This document shows, piece after piece, positions 1 to 9,673 of a DNA stretch of 64,000 bases (position 1 is its first letter; every line of letters begins with the position of its first letter). The DNA lies in contig NC_073745.1 in NCBI RefSeq assembly GCF_029784135.1, forward strand, positions 159,601,335 through 159,665,334, in the 5' to 3' direction. Under the pieces are notes generated by a model. That model saw only the letters and a program-made list of their open reading frames with translations, was not told where the DNA came from and did no database searches. Origin of the DNA: Toxorhynchites rutilus septentrionalis. Its lineage: Eukaryota > Arthropoda > Insecta > Diptera > Culicidae. The position numbers and the translations under genes are program-made.

Positions 1-273
1 TTGTCCTCTTAAAAATAATCGTAGTCTTCTTCGAATTTCTTCTGTTGTCATATTTACGGAAATCACTTCTTGCAGCATGTTAAACTCACGCATGAATCGA
101 GTTGTAGGTTCGTGGTGGGTGTAATTTCTGGACCTCATGGGTGAATCAAACACCCTCCGGCGACGAAGAGAAGCGGGGTTAGTGTTAAAATTTATCCATT
201 CGTAAAGACACGGACTTCTTATCCGTCCGCTCAACAGTTTAAGGAAGAGTACTGTATCAATTGTAATAGATGT
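1..273 (-). pseudogene. 3' coding end of a CR1/Jockey-like LINE reverse transcriptase, cut by window edge
   Basis: Read on the minus strand, this stretch is open from a TAG at 274-276 to the window edge. It encodes a peptide with the motifs LKLLSGRIRSPCLYEWINF and RSRNYTHHEPTTRFMREFN. This spacing (a hydrophobic helix with a 'GRI-SP' turn, then an R-NY---EP--R-----FN motif) is what the extreme C-terminus of CR1/Jockey-group reverse transcriptases looks like, and a similar C-terminus occurs in the relics at 9240-9658 and 44823-46130. The stop codon would lie left of position 1. The 5' end is truncated or degenerate, since no RT catalytic core is seen on this side. The assignment rests on pattern memory only, so the clade is uncertain. 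Confidence 0.45.
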
Positions 274-510
274 CTAGTTAATATTAACGCGATCTAATCA
301 TATAAAATGGAATCACTACAAAAATAGAAAATCTGGAGATGTAAAATTCTAATACTGAAACGGAATAATCTTACATCGTGTATCTATAGTGTATCCTCGA
401 TTATCATCCTATTTTGTACAGTGTATTCAAAGTTTAGAATATTTTCAGAAATGACAAGATGGTATGACAAAAATAAGAAAAAAACTCTCTCTGTATTTTG
501 GAATATTCGC

Positions 511-955
511 TATAAAAATGGGGATTTGTTTTATAGCAGGTTCGTTTCCATGCGTTCCTATCCTATGACAATGCGATTGTTATTGTTTTGATTCTCAATG
601 TTATTGTTTATATTGTGATAAGTGTTTGTTGTTAACGACGAGTCCCGAACGGAACGGGTAAGTGCTTTTTGTTATATACTTAGTTTAATATAGCAATATT
701 TATATTGTTGCAGGTTATTGTTCCCGACGAAAAAGGTAAGTGGAAATAAGTATTATTTCATATTCAATACTTTCTAATCCCTTTTCCAGGTGCGGATCCA
801 GGATGTGTTGCGGATGTGGTAGTATTCAAGTGTTATTTAGTGTTAAGTTTTAATGTTTTGGTGTTAAGTGTTTGACAATATCTATGAAATAAAGTGATTT
901 GAAAAACTAATGCGTCTAACATATCCGATTGTTCAAGCCGGGCCGGGCCGTAACA
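511..955 (+). mobile_element. LTR-like or other non-coding transcription unit with two micro-introns
   Basis: A TATAAAAA box sits at 511-518. Two very short, well-formed introns follow: GTAAGT at 658 to CAG at 713 (56 bp) and GTAAGT at 736 to CAG at 789 (54 bp), the second with a pyrimidine-rich end. An AATAAA signal lies at 888-893. The block ends in a GC-rich run and TAACA at 951-955, like the end of a TGTT...AACA BEL-type LTR. The exons carry no long reading frame. I could not find a matching left LTR end or a target-site duplication. It may therefore be a solo LTR, a retrotransposon leader, or the 3' end of a small non-coding gene. Confidence 0.3.
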
Positions 956-989
956 GCTACTTTTTTTTTGCATTTTACTTTGGAAATGT

Positions 990-1570
990 ATGTACCGTTT
1001 TGTCTCATATTCCGAGCAGTCTCAAATTGCGAACACTTCATTTTTAAATGTAAATTTACTGAACTTTAATGTTACAAATATTAGAATAATAAAAAACCTG
1101 GCATTCTTTGTGGTATAGGTTTTATTTTCACCTCATTTACAGGTATCGATACTGCCTATAACTTTTAATACTAAGCATCCGCATAAAAGTGACTGTCAAA
1201 ACCAGCGAAAAAATGTTTGCGTTAGAAAATTCGAAATTTGAATCAAGTTTCGAAGCACAAAATCCAAATTTCTGGGAGCATAGTATTTTTCCAAATAATA
1301 ATAGCTAATTGGTTTTAACTTGATATATCGATCATCTGAATCGGTCTAGTAGCTCAAAAGTTTTTTGTAATCACAAATATTTTTTGTTTTTTACCATGAA
1401 TATGTATTTGTAAATCCATTTTATGGTGGAAAAATGAAATAAAAGGCTCTATTTTATCCAAAAACCACATTAATTTAGCTAAAAAGTGCCATTTTGAGTA
1501 ATGAAACACTGTTTAATGACCAACAAAGTTTAAGTGTTCGGAATTTGGGACAAAACGGCATGAGAGGGAA
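990..1570. repeat. Unclassified inverted-repeat element containing dispersed repeat DR1
   Basis: The left end (CCGTTTTGTCTCATATTCCGAG near 992-1012, then GCGAACACTTCATTTTT) and the right end (AAGTGTTCGGAATTTGGGAC near 1530-1550, then AAAACGGCATGAGAG) are imperfect inverted copies about 550 bp apart, as in a MITE. The core at about 1310-1365 carries the phrase GATCATCTGAATCGGT followed by AGCTCAAAAGTT, which recurs near 24270, 37690 and, inverted, near 60230 (here called DR1). No reading frame is seen. No TSD was resolved. Confidence 0.35.
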
Positions 1571-2266
1571 ACGGTTGTATTTTTTTGTATTCATTTAGGC
1601 ATACATTTATTTGATTTAAATGGTATCAATGAGAAATGATGAATCGGTTTTCTTGTTAGTTAATGACATGTAGCATGCATGCGAAATGTACAGGGACATG
1701 CATAAACACCAATACACATTATAATCAAATTACTTGATAGATATTGAGCGTCTCCTTCCCCTTTTCTTTCTGATCTATAGGTGGACTTCTTTTGTTTAAT
1801 ATTGCAATTTGTGTGGCCTGGAAACACAAATAGAATTTCTGCGGTACATTTTTTTTATTCATTCCTGAAGCAGAAACACCCCCTATATAATTTCCTATTC
1901 GACAGATGTAAACGTTCCCACCGACCAGCGTTCGTTTTTCAGCTAACCAAAACGAAGAAAACTTTTATTTCTACAAAAACGCAATGATACTTTCGTTGTC
2001 GATGGTCACTTAAGTGAAAACAAAGGAACTTTTCAACAAGGATTTACTCTCAGACATTCAAATAGTACTGCCGTTTAAATAGTAGAAGTCAAACAAATAA
2101 ATGGTTTGTACACCTAAAATTAACATTTTCATTTGAGCAAAAATCGGTCAAAAATATTTTGCAAAAATCGAAGATGAACCAAAACACGTGTAGGAAAAGC
2201 AGTTGTCAAAAATTAACTGAACTTTCAAAATAGCCGTACTTGTCATATTGTCATATAGAGATATGA
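1571..2266. other. AT-rich intergenic sequence, nothing recognised
   Basis: Only short random frames occur, including a 68-codon one at 1781-1987 with no recognisable motif. No repeat or signal was identified up to the LTR element. Confidence 0.5.
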
Positions 2267-2270
2267 GTAC

Positions 2271-3304
2271 TGTTACGGTTTAAAAATAAAAATAAACCGC
2301 CACAAAAAAACGAACTATTGAATCTATGGTAAGAATGGAAGAGTGAGTTCTAATCCCTTAATCTTACTAACACTTACTCACATCCCATGACTTCCTACCT
2401 ACATGTAAGGCATTGCATGCTGCATCGCGAATTCAAAAAATAAAGAATCTTTGTAAAAAAATTAACAATCCTTAACAATGATTCCTCACAATCGACAGAG
2501 AGATCTTTAGTCTAAAGGACGATAAAAGGAGCTTAAGATTCATATGGAGAGAGAGAGAGAGAAAGCGGATAGAGAGATAGGAAGGAGGAGAGAGGTAAAA
2601 GAGGGATTCGAGCCGTAAAGGAAGATTTGGAAGGCTCGAATCGGTCTTAACTCACGGACCGTCGAAGAAATTATACCGAAAAATCGACAAAATTAAAGTT
2701 GTACTTTTTGAGTGAAGTGCGAGTGACAATAAGGGAAGAAGGAGTTGCACGTCCTAGGAACCGCACAAGCCGGGCGACCTTCACCCTCCTCGTTGGATTC
2801 AAACGACGGAAGAGGTACCTCGGAGAAAACGCCGGTGGTCAGCGAGCCCCCAACGTTATCGCTGCTCCACACGTATACGGGTGAGTCGGTCGAACGTTTC
2901 GGAGGTTGCAGTGCGGTGAGGTCTGGTCGAGCCTAGCCCCCGCTCATCGTCACTTGGACCGATGAGACCGATCCCCGTGTGCGGGCACCGTGAGTAGAAT
3001 AAATAAACCCACAGAAACCCTCTCTCTGTTATCAACCAACATACTCACCTGAATTCAACCTGTTCCTGTTCGGCCGCAACGATTTTCTAACCTACTAACC
3101 TGAAAAGAAAGAAAAAAATATATAATAAATTTAAAAAAATATACTTACCATTCTGTTCTTATTACGATCATATTCTCATCATATTCTCATCATATCCATC
3201 ACCAACAGCTTCCGTTGTATTCGTGAGTCCACCTCGTTCCTAGGTAAGAGCCGACCCTGAGGTAATTATACAAACCAGTACCACTGAGCTAGCCATAACT
3301 TACA
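2271..3304 (+). repeat. 5' LTR
   Basis: Starts TGTTACGGTTTAAAAATAAA and ends AACTTACA. It contains a purine-rich GAGA stretch near 2545-2600, a GGGTGAGT splice-donor-like site near 2879 and an AATAAATAAA polyadenylation signal near 2998-3007. Short overlapping frames at 2699-2936 occur identically in the 3' LTR and show no protein motif, so they are not called as genes. Confidence 0.88.
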
Positions 3305-3358
3305 ATTGGCGATCCGCGTAAAGAAAATATTCTGAATCCATCTGATTCAGAATATTTT
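3305..3358 (+). promoter_or_regulatory. Primer-binding-site region followed by a perfect 15-bp hairpin
   Basis: Two bases after the LTR the sequence TGGCGATCCGCGTAAAG begins, with the TGG expected opposite a tRNA 3' CCA. The tRNA was not identified. Immediately downstream, 3324-3338 (AAAATATTCTGAATC) is the exact inverse complement of 3344-3358, with a 5-nt loop. The position matches where LTR elements carry packaging or dimerisation structures, but that role is inference. Confidence 0.6.
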
Positions 3359-3753
3359 TAACCAGTTCGGGGGAGACTCACGAATATTGCTTAATCTTCG
3401 TGATTGAATTCAGTTTTCAGTTGAGTGTAAAGAGGAAAAGATCAGTTCGATCGTTTCGCGAAAAGGCAGAAGAAAAAACTGCTATCGGAAAAGGCAGAAG
3501 CAATCCGGTGAAATATATTGTTTTCAGGCAAAGTGCTACGCTAATACGAGTCAAATTGCGTGGTTCGATACGATATTACGATTTTATGCATTTTTAAGCA
3601 TTGTGAAAACTTGTGAGAAGCAGTAGAAATCGCATTCAGTTGCATAGCGAGATAAAAGTGATTTTTCTTTGGTGTGTTTCTAAAATACCCAGATCAGCGT
3701 GATCAGTGTGAGTTAATTTTCAATATTTTGCCTCCGTATAGTGAATTATAGCG

Positions 3754-6204
3754 ATGGAGAGCAATAAAAAGATCGAAGGCCTTGGTGATTTACAGTCAAA
3801 TTTTAGTGATCTTCGAGTCGAGTTTTTGAACGAAGATGAATTAAATTATGAGTTACGGATAAGAGCAATAGTTTGTGAAGATGGCGCCCAAATGGTTAGA
3901 AAACGAGGAAATCTCAGAGAAGCTTTAAAGCACGAGCGACAATCGAATACAGTATGGCAGGTAAAGTACAAGTTTGATCCCGAAATCGATTATTCTAACT
4001 GTGTTGAAAAATTTAACCAAGTGGTTAGCAGTTTGACTGGGGCACAAACAGCTCCTCCGCATTGTCAGTCAACGTTATTGCATTTAGGTGTACGAATTGG
4101 TAGATTATTCCCACACGTAGATGAAGTGAATCAGAGCAACTTGAATAGAATGCTCGAAAAAGTTTGTGAAATGTTAAATAATTTCTATTACGACAAGCGT
4201 GACCGTCAAAGGACACTGAGTTTGGGAAGTGATGTGATCTTAGCAGATTTCCTAACAATTCCGGTAACTACAGCAAATTCACTTCCAAATATAAACGTTG
4301 CTCATGTACCCGTACAGAATCCACCAGGTGAAAATGAAAATGTAATCGCGTTATTAGATCCCGAGGATGATGATCTAATACAGTGTTTGCAAAGATTAGG
4401 TTGCATTGATCTTTCCAATAGTTCAGGTGATGTGAAAAAGGATGTTCGAGATGCCATGTTAGCGTTCGAACATGAACATTATTTGTTGAGAACCTACAAA
4501 CAGAAAAACCAAGCGAAGCTTATTGCTCAACCGATATCCACAATACCTACAACACAAGCGGTCAGTGTAACCACTACTTCTAATACTCGAATAGTGAATT
4601 CACCCACTACTCTGGTGAATGTCTTGAGTGATCCTAGAGTAACGACATCAGTTAGCGTTCAGAATTCTCCAATAGCGAATACGTTTCATCAGCTTAGCAT
4701 TCCTGCAACCACAGCAAATATTTCATTTCCAATAGTTTCGATTCCGTTCACAGCACCCAATCACTTCGGCAGTTATATACCTGTGACTTCTGTGTATGGT
4801 TATCCCACTCCAAACTCTAACGCTTTTTGTTTGGCAAATTCAAATCACACAGGAAATTATCATAATATGTATGGATCGAATTTGGCGGGATTTTACAATC
4901 CACATTATCAACATTTTCCATATTACCCACCGCAGGTACCGCAGACTATGCCTATGTCGATTAGTTCGGCCACACCGCAAGTGTTTTCTGATTTACCGAT
5001 TTTGAACCCAAACCCAGTTGTTCCAACAACACTGATTCCGAATATTCATCCGATTCCATCATCTTTGCCTCGTATGCCGATTTCATCTCAGTCATCGTAT
5101 AGCCACAAATCGTTGCCTGTTTCCAAATGGAAAATAGACAAATAAGTGGGAACAGATCAAGGCAGCAATTTAAATGAGTTCTTGGTGTTGCCTGTTTCCA
5201 AATGGAAAATAGACAAATACGTGGGAACAGATCAAGGCAGCAATTTAAATGAGTTCTTGGTGTTGGTCCAGCAGCTTTCGCTCGCTGAGAGAATCTCAGA
5301 GCAAGAGTTGTTTGACTCTGCCTTCCACTTGTTTACTGGTCCAGCTTTGAACTGGTTCATGTCTGTGAGTTCCAAGGGTCATCTGAGAGACTGGACTCAC
5401 ATGGTTGAAGAATTGAGGAGAACTTTTGTTCATCCGGAGTTGGATTCTCTAGTGCGGTCAAAAATATACCAACGTCGACAACAAAGAAACGAGTACTTCC
5501 AAGATTATTATTACGACATGGAAAAGCTCTTTAGGTCAATGACAACACAGATGAGTGACTTTGAAAAGCTTGATGTGTTGAAACGTAATATGCGGGGCGA
5601 CTACAAGAAATATTTATTGTGGAAACCCACTGAGAACCTACAACAATTAGTTGATGCAGGTCGTCAGATTGATTATTCAAATTTTTCCCTTTACAACAAA
5701 ATGTTTGGCTCTGAAAAGTCAACCAATGTTGTGCATGAAACTAAACCTGTAAAGCAGGATAATAGAGATCCAAATAACTCACGACCGTATAATAATAAGC
5801 AGTCAGAGTTTAGGAAACCAAAACCTCCGTTCAACAATGATACTCCACACAATTATAAGAACAATAACAAACAAAATAAGGATCAATTTAAATCAAATAC
5901 GAAACCAAAAGTTTCGTATGATAATGATTTTGATTCGAAAGCTCCAGTAGGTCAAGAAGATCCTTTAGAAGGAAATTCAAATAACATTCGTTCGTTATCC
6001 AGATTGATTGCAACTCATAGACCGCCGGGAATTAATCAGTGTATTTTTTGTAGATTCACCAACCACACCATTGATGAGTGTAGGTCAATTAGAGGTCTTT
6101 TTTGTAGAATGTGTGGATTTAAAGGGTTCGACACCCAGCACTGTCCGTATTGTTTGGAAAACGGTTTTCAGACGATCGAAAGTCACCAATCCTCAACTTC
6201 GTAG
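3754..6204 (+). pseudogene. gag of the LTR element, interrupted by one stop inside a tandem duplication
   Basis: The frame opens at ATG 3754. The N-terminal ~460 codons end at TAA 5143-5145, and the same frame runs on to 6204. The first part has a charged N-terminus and a long Pro/Ser/Thr/Asn/Tyr-rich low-complexity stretch (roughly residues 250-460). The second part carries a retrotransposon-gag core (ALNWFMSVSSKG, LRRTFVHPELD, YQRRQQRNEYFQDYYYDMEK), a basic Asn/Lys-rich spacer, and C-terminal zinc knuckles: CIFCRFTNHTIDEC is CX2CX4HX4C, followed by CRMCGFKGFDTQHC and CPYC. The stop lies in the first unit of a 75-bp tandem duplication (about 5112-5186 and 5187-5261). The second unit reads TAC where the first reads TAA. 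Gag would coat RNA and form particles. No protease or polymerase frame follows. The element could still make Gag if the stop is read through or absent in other copies. Confidence 0.8.
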
Positions 6205-7197
6205 TCGTAAATTCATTGGATCCCCCTCTGAATATTGAAACCTAGCAATGAATTAAATATATTCTGAAATTGTCAGATTCCGAAATTACGAATTATTTCG
6301 AATTCAGTTTCTAATTATAATAGGGCGTATGCTATTTTTAAATTTTTCTAGCTGCAAAACGTCAATATGGTCTTAGGAACCATCATTATTCAAAACATCT
6401 TGAACCAGTTCAGATTAAATTTGGCCATCATAAATAAGAGGCATAATAAAAATATAAAACAACCGAGCACAGTTTAGAATTGCAATGCTAAATATGCTCG
6501 GATAAAATCAAAACATAGTTCCTCATTATACGAAATCGAGGACTTGACGAGAAATTATCTCATGTAAAACCCGGTTATTTTATCAAATAACGTGGGTAAA
6601 ATTTGTTGCGTTTAGCATTTGGGGGTCTGTCTGAACAATTAAAACGTTCATGACTAACATAGAATCCACAACTCTTCAAATTCATTGAGTTTTCACTCAT
6701 GAATAAGTTATGGCCTTTAGACAATTGTGTCTAAAGCAGCATTTTTCCAATTTAGAATAATTAGGTTCTAGATTATATCGATTGTACAGTTAGTAGTAAG
6801 ATAGGATTAGGTCTGAATGCGAGTTTGTATGAATGGGATAGGATTAGTAAAGGGTACCCGAATGAATGTGATGATGAATGAGTGAAGTTTTTCGGTTAGG
6901 TAAATTGGATAGAAATTTCTGGAGCAATAGATATACTCCAAAGATGTTCCTCACATGTTGAGGGAGTACTAAAATTTTCTTTGCTGTAAAGCAAATTCAG
7001 AAACTGGTATTCACAATGCATGAAAATGTCGAAATGGTATCGTATCGTGAATTAAGCTGAAAAAAAAATAGTTATAAATATTTCGAGTCTTAGTATCCAT
7101 TGATTTCTGATAAATTGAAAATAAATCATGAAGATTGACGGAAAATTGGAAAAAAAATTACTTTTCATAATTTTTTTTCTCCTAAGAGTGGGATAAT
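6205..7197 (+). other. Non-coding interior of the LTR element and polypurine tract
   Basis: No frame over about 80 codons matches a pol domain on either strand. The purine-rich AAGAGTGGGATAA directly before the 3' LTR is the candidate polypurine tract. This is where pol would be in an autonomous element. Confidence 0.6.
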
Positions 7198-8232
7198 TGT
7201 TACGGTTTAAAAATAAAAATAAACCGCCACAAAAAAACGAACCATTGAATCTATGGTAAGAATGGAAGAGTGAGTTCAAATCCCTTAATCTTACTAACAC
7301 TTACTCACATCCCATGACTTCCTACCTACATGTAAGGCATTGCATGCTGCATCGCGAATTCAAAAAATAAAGAATCTTTGTAAAAAAATTAACAATCCTT
7401 AACAATGATTCCTCACAATCGACAGAGAGATCTTTAGTCCTAAAGGACGATAAAAGGAGCTTAAGATTCATATGGAGAGAGAGAGAGAGAAAGCGGAAAA
7501 GGAGATAGGAAGGAGGAGAGAGGTAAAAGAGGGATTCGAGCCGTAAAGGAAGATATCGAAGGCTCAAATCGGTCTTAACTCACGGACCGTCGAAGAAATT
7601 ATACCGAAAAATCGACAAAATTAAAGTTGTACTTTTTGAGTGAAGTGCGAGTGACAATAAGGGAAGAAGGAGTTGCACGTCCTAGGAACCGCACAAGCCG
7701 GGCGACCTTCACCCTCCTCGCTGGATTCAAACGACGGAAGAGGTACCTCGGAGAAAACGCCGGTGGTCAGCGAGCCCCCAACGTTATCGCTGCTCCACAC
7801 GTATACGGGTGAGTCGGTCGAACGTTTCGGAGGTTGCAGTGCGGTGAGGTCTGGTCGAGCCTAGCCCCCGCTCATCGTCACTTGGACCGATGATACCGAT
7901 CCCCGTGTGCGGGCACCGTGAGTAGAATAAATAAACCCACAGAAACCCTCTCTCTATTATCAACCAACATACTCACCTGAATTCAACCTGTTCCTGTTCG
8001 GCCGCAACAATTTTCTAACCTACTAACCTGAAAAGAAAAAAAAAAATATATAATAAATTTAAAAAAATATACTTACCATTCTGTTCTTATTACGATCATA
8101 TTCTCATCATATTCTCATCATATCCATCACCAACAGCTTCCGTTGTATTCGTGAGTCCACCTCGTTCCTAGGTAAGAGCCGACCCTGAGGTAATTATACA
8201 AACCAGTACCACTGAGCTAGCCATAACTTACA
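7198..8232 (+). repeat. 3' LTR
   Basis: Nearly identical to 2271-3304, with only a handful of scattered substitutions and single-base length differences. It ends AACTTACA and is followed by the GTAC duplication. Confidence 0.88.
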
Positions 8233-8289
8233 GTACCAACATAATGCCACAAAAAATCTAGAATCGAATATACGTAAACCGCGTAAATT

Positions 8290-8563
8290 TGAAAATCGTG
8301 ATACTTTTTGAACAGACCTCGTATTTTACCTTCGTCCTAAAATTGAATCCATTGTAGCAGATATGGAATCCGATCTAGCGGCTCTCATGGAATATTTTAG
8401 CGGCAATCATCTCACATCAAACTTTACTAAAACAAAGTATATAGATTTTCATTTGCCACGCACAAAAATATGTCAACATCAAAAGTCTCTCAGAAACTTG
8501 TCATTTGAGAAGGTCACAATTCGTTATTCGAAAGTCGTGATACTTTTTGAACAGCCCTCGTAA
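8290..8563. repeat. Two same-orientation mariner-like terminal ends flanking a LINE fragment
   Basis: TCGTGATACTTTTTGAACAG followed by ACCTCGTA ends near 8322, and TCGTGATACTTTTTGAACAG followed by CCCTCGTA ends near 8563. Read on the minus strand both start TACGAGG-CTGTTCAAAAAG, which resembles a mariner/Tc1 terminal repeat beginning at a TA. The two ends lie in direct, not inverted, orientation, so this is not an intact element. Confidence 0.4.
8324..8530 (+). pseudogene. CR1/Jockey-like reverse transcriptase fragment (post-catalytic part)
   Basis: The plus strand encodes FYLRPKIESIVADMESDLAA and LMEYFSGNHLTSNFTKTKY. This is the RT segment that normally follows the YADD catalytic box (the 'DL--L--YF--N-LT-N--KTKY' thumb region). 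The segment that should precede it sits just downstream on the opposite strand (8564-9232), so the element has been inverted internally. No catalytic residues are in this piece. Confidence 0.55.
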
Positions 8564-9232
8564 AGCTGAATCATCTGAAAAAAAATCTTGGTATACCATG
8601 AAGTTTCAAATTTCCTAAATCATTTCTGGATATCAAATAGAGTAAAGGACCTATATTGCTTCCTTGAGGAACTCCCATGCTAATTGGGCGTAAGTCACTG
8701 CGAACACCGTTAAACATAACGAACTGTTTTCGATCCGATAAGTAGCTTTTCATCAAATCATTAGCAACTCCTCTTATACCATATCTTTCAAGCTTTTTCA
8801 GCAAGATTTCATGATCTGTCAAAAGCTTTTTTAAGATCGATAAATAAGCCACCTATGATCATTTTCTGATCAATGTTACAGATCAATTCATCAACGAGTT
8901 CGATAATAGTAGCCATTGTTCCACAGCCTTCCCGGGAACCATATTGATATTTGTACATAGCATTGTTGGTACGCAAGAAGTTTACAAGCCGTGAAGTTAA
9001 CAGTTTCTCCAAAATTTTGTTGAAAACAGGTAATGTTGAAATCGGTCGATAGTTCGAAGGATCGCAGGAGTCTCCGGATTTAAATACTGGATTTAAATAA
9101 CTCTGGCGATTTTCAAGGCGGTTGGATAAAATCCAGTTACGATTAGTTTATTAAAAACAAATTAATGATCTCAGAAAATTGGTCTATCTTTGCTTTTATC
9201 AGTTCAGCAGGAAAATTATAATAGCCTTTGCT
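8564..9232 (-). pseudogene. CR1/Jockey-like reverse transcriptase core fragment
   Basis: On the minus strand, in order from high to low coordinates, the RT motifs are NFPAELIKAKIDQF, SNYRPISTLPVFNKILEKLL, YQYGSREGCGTMATIIEL, GGLFIDLKKAFD (RT motif A aspartate), GVPQGSNIGPLLYLI (motif B) and a decayed FF(S)DDSA catalytic box near 8575. Several frameshifts and stops break it, for example near 9170 and 8815. The family makes the endonuclease/RT used for target-primed retrotransposition; this copy is dead. The exact clade is not certain. Confidence 0.65.
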
Positions 9233-9239
9233 TTTTTTT

Positions 9240-9658
9240 AACGTTCATTGTTTATTCATTGTTTATTCATTACTATCAACAGGCCTGAACATGAGTGCCC
9301 TAATGATATCTAATAAATTTATAACTTAAAATACTTAATCTACTTACAACTATGCCTAACTGGAAAGAGCGGTCAAGAATGCCTTTCTTAAATTTGCGCG
9401 AGATAAGTGAAAGTCATAAGATAAGTAACAGCGGTTTAATACACGAGACATACTCGCTACGGGTTCGTTGTAACCGTAGTTTGTGCGAGAGTGAGGAAGG
9501 CAGAGAAATGTATGTGAACGCAGGTTACGAGGGCGTATATTAAAATCGATCGACTGAAGAAGATCAGCACAATCGGAAATTAGATCGGATATAAAAGTTG
9601 CCTTCGCTACATCTCGTAACGTAAGCTCAACAAATCGAGTCCGATCAATTTACAACGA
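9240..9658 (-). pseudogene. 3' end of a CR1/Jockey-like LINE (C-terminus and tail)
   Basis: The minus strand continues the peptide interrupted at 12454: CKLIGLDLLSLR, then after a frameshift near 9612 DLISDCADLLQSIDFNIRP, RTNYGYNEPVASMSR and RANLRKAFLTALSS, with a stop at 9356-9358. This is the C-terminus typical of insect CR1/Jockey-like RTs. The 3' UTR ends near 9240 in a repeated TGAATAAACAA tail and an A run. The I-like LINE at 9659-12453 separates this part from its upstream coding segment at 12454-12604, with TACAACGA duplicated on both sides. Confidence 0.65.
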
Positions 9659-9673
9659 AATGTGATAAAATTA

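Larger units (their letters stand above)
2271..8232 (+). mobile_element. Gag-only (non-autonomous) LTR retrotransposon
   Basis: Two near-identical LTRs (2271-3304 and 7198-8232, about 1035 bp each, TG...CA ends) flank a 3.9-kb interior. The target-site duplication is GTAC (2267-2270 and 8233-8236). The interior has a tRNA-primer-like TGG start right after the 5' LTR, a gag reading frame at 3754-6204 with a gag core and zinc knuckles, then about 1 kb without coding potential. No protease, reverse transcriptase, RNase H or integrase is present between gag and the 3' LTR. A 4-bp TSD and the gag type suggest a Ty3/gypsy-like affiliation, which is inference. The few LTR differences indicate a fairly young insertion that must rely on enzymes made elsewhere. 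Confidence 0.85.

Noticed and set aside
2699..2936. Two overlapping short frames in the 5' LTR, identical in the 3' LTR (7627-7864)
   Set aside because: Conserved only because LTRs are duplicated; no protein motif.
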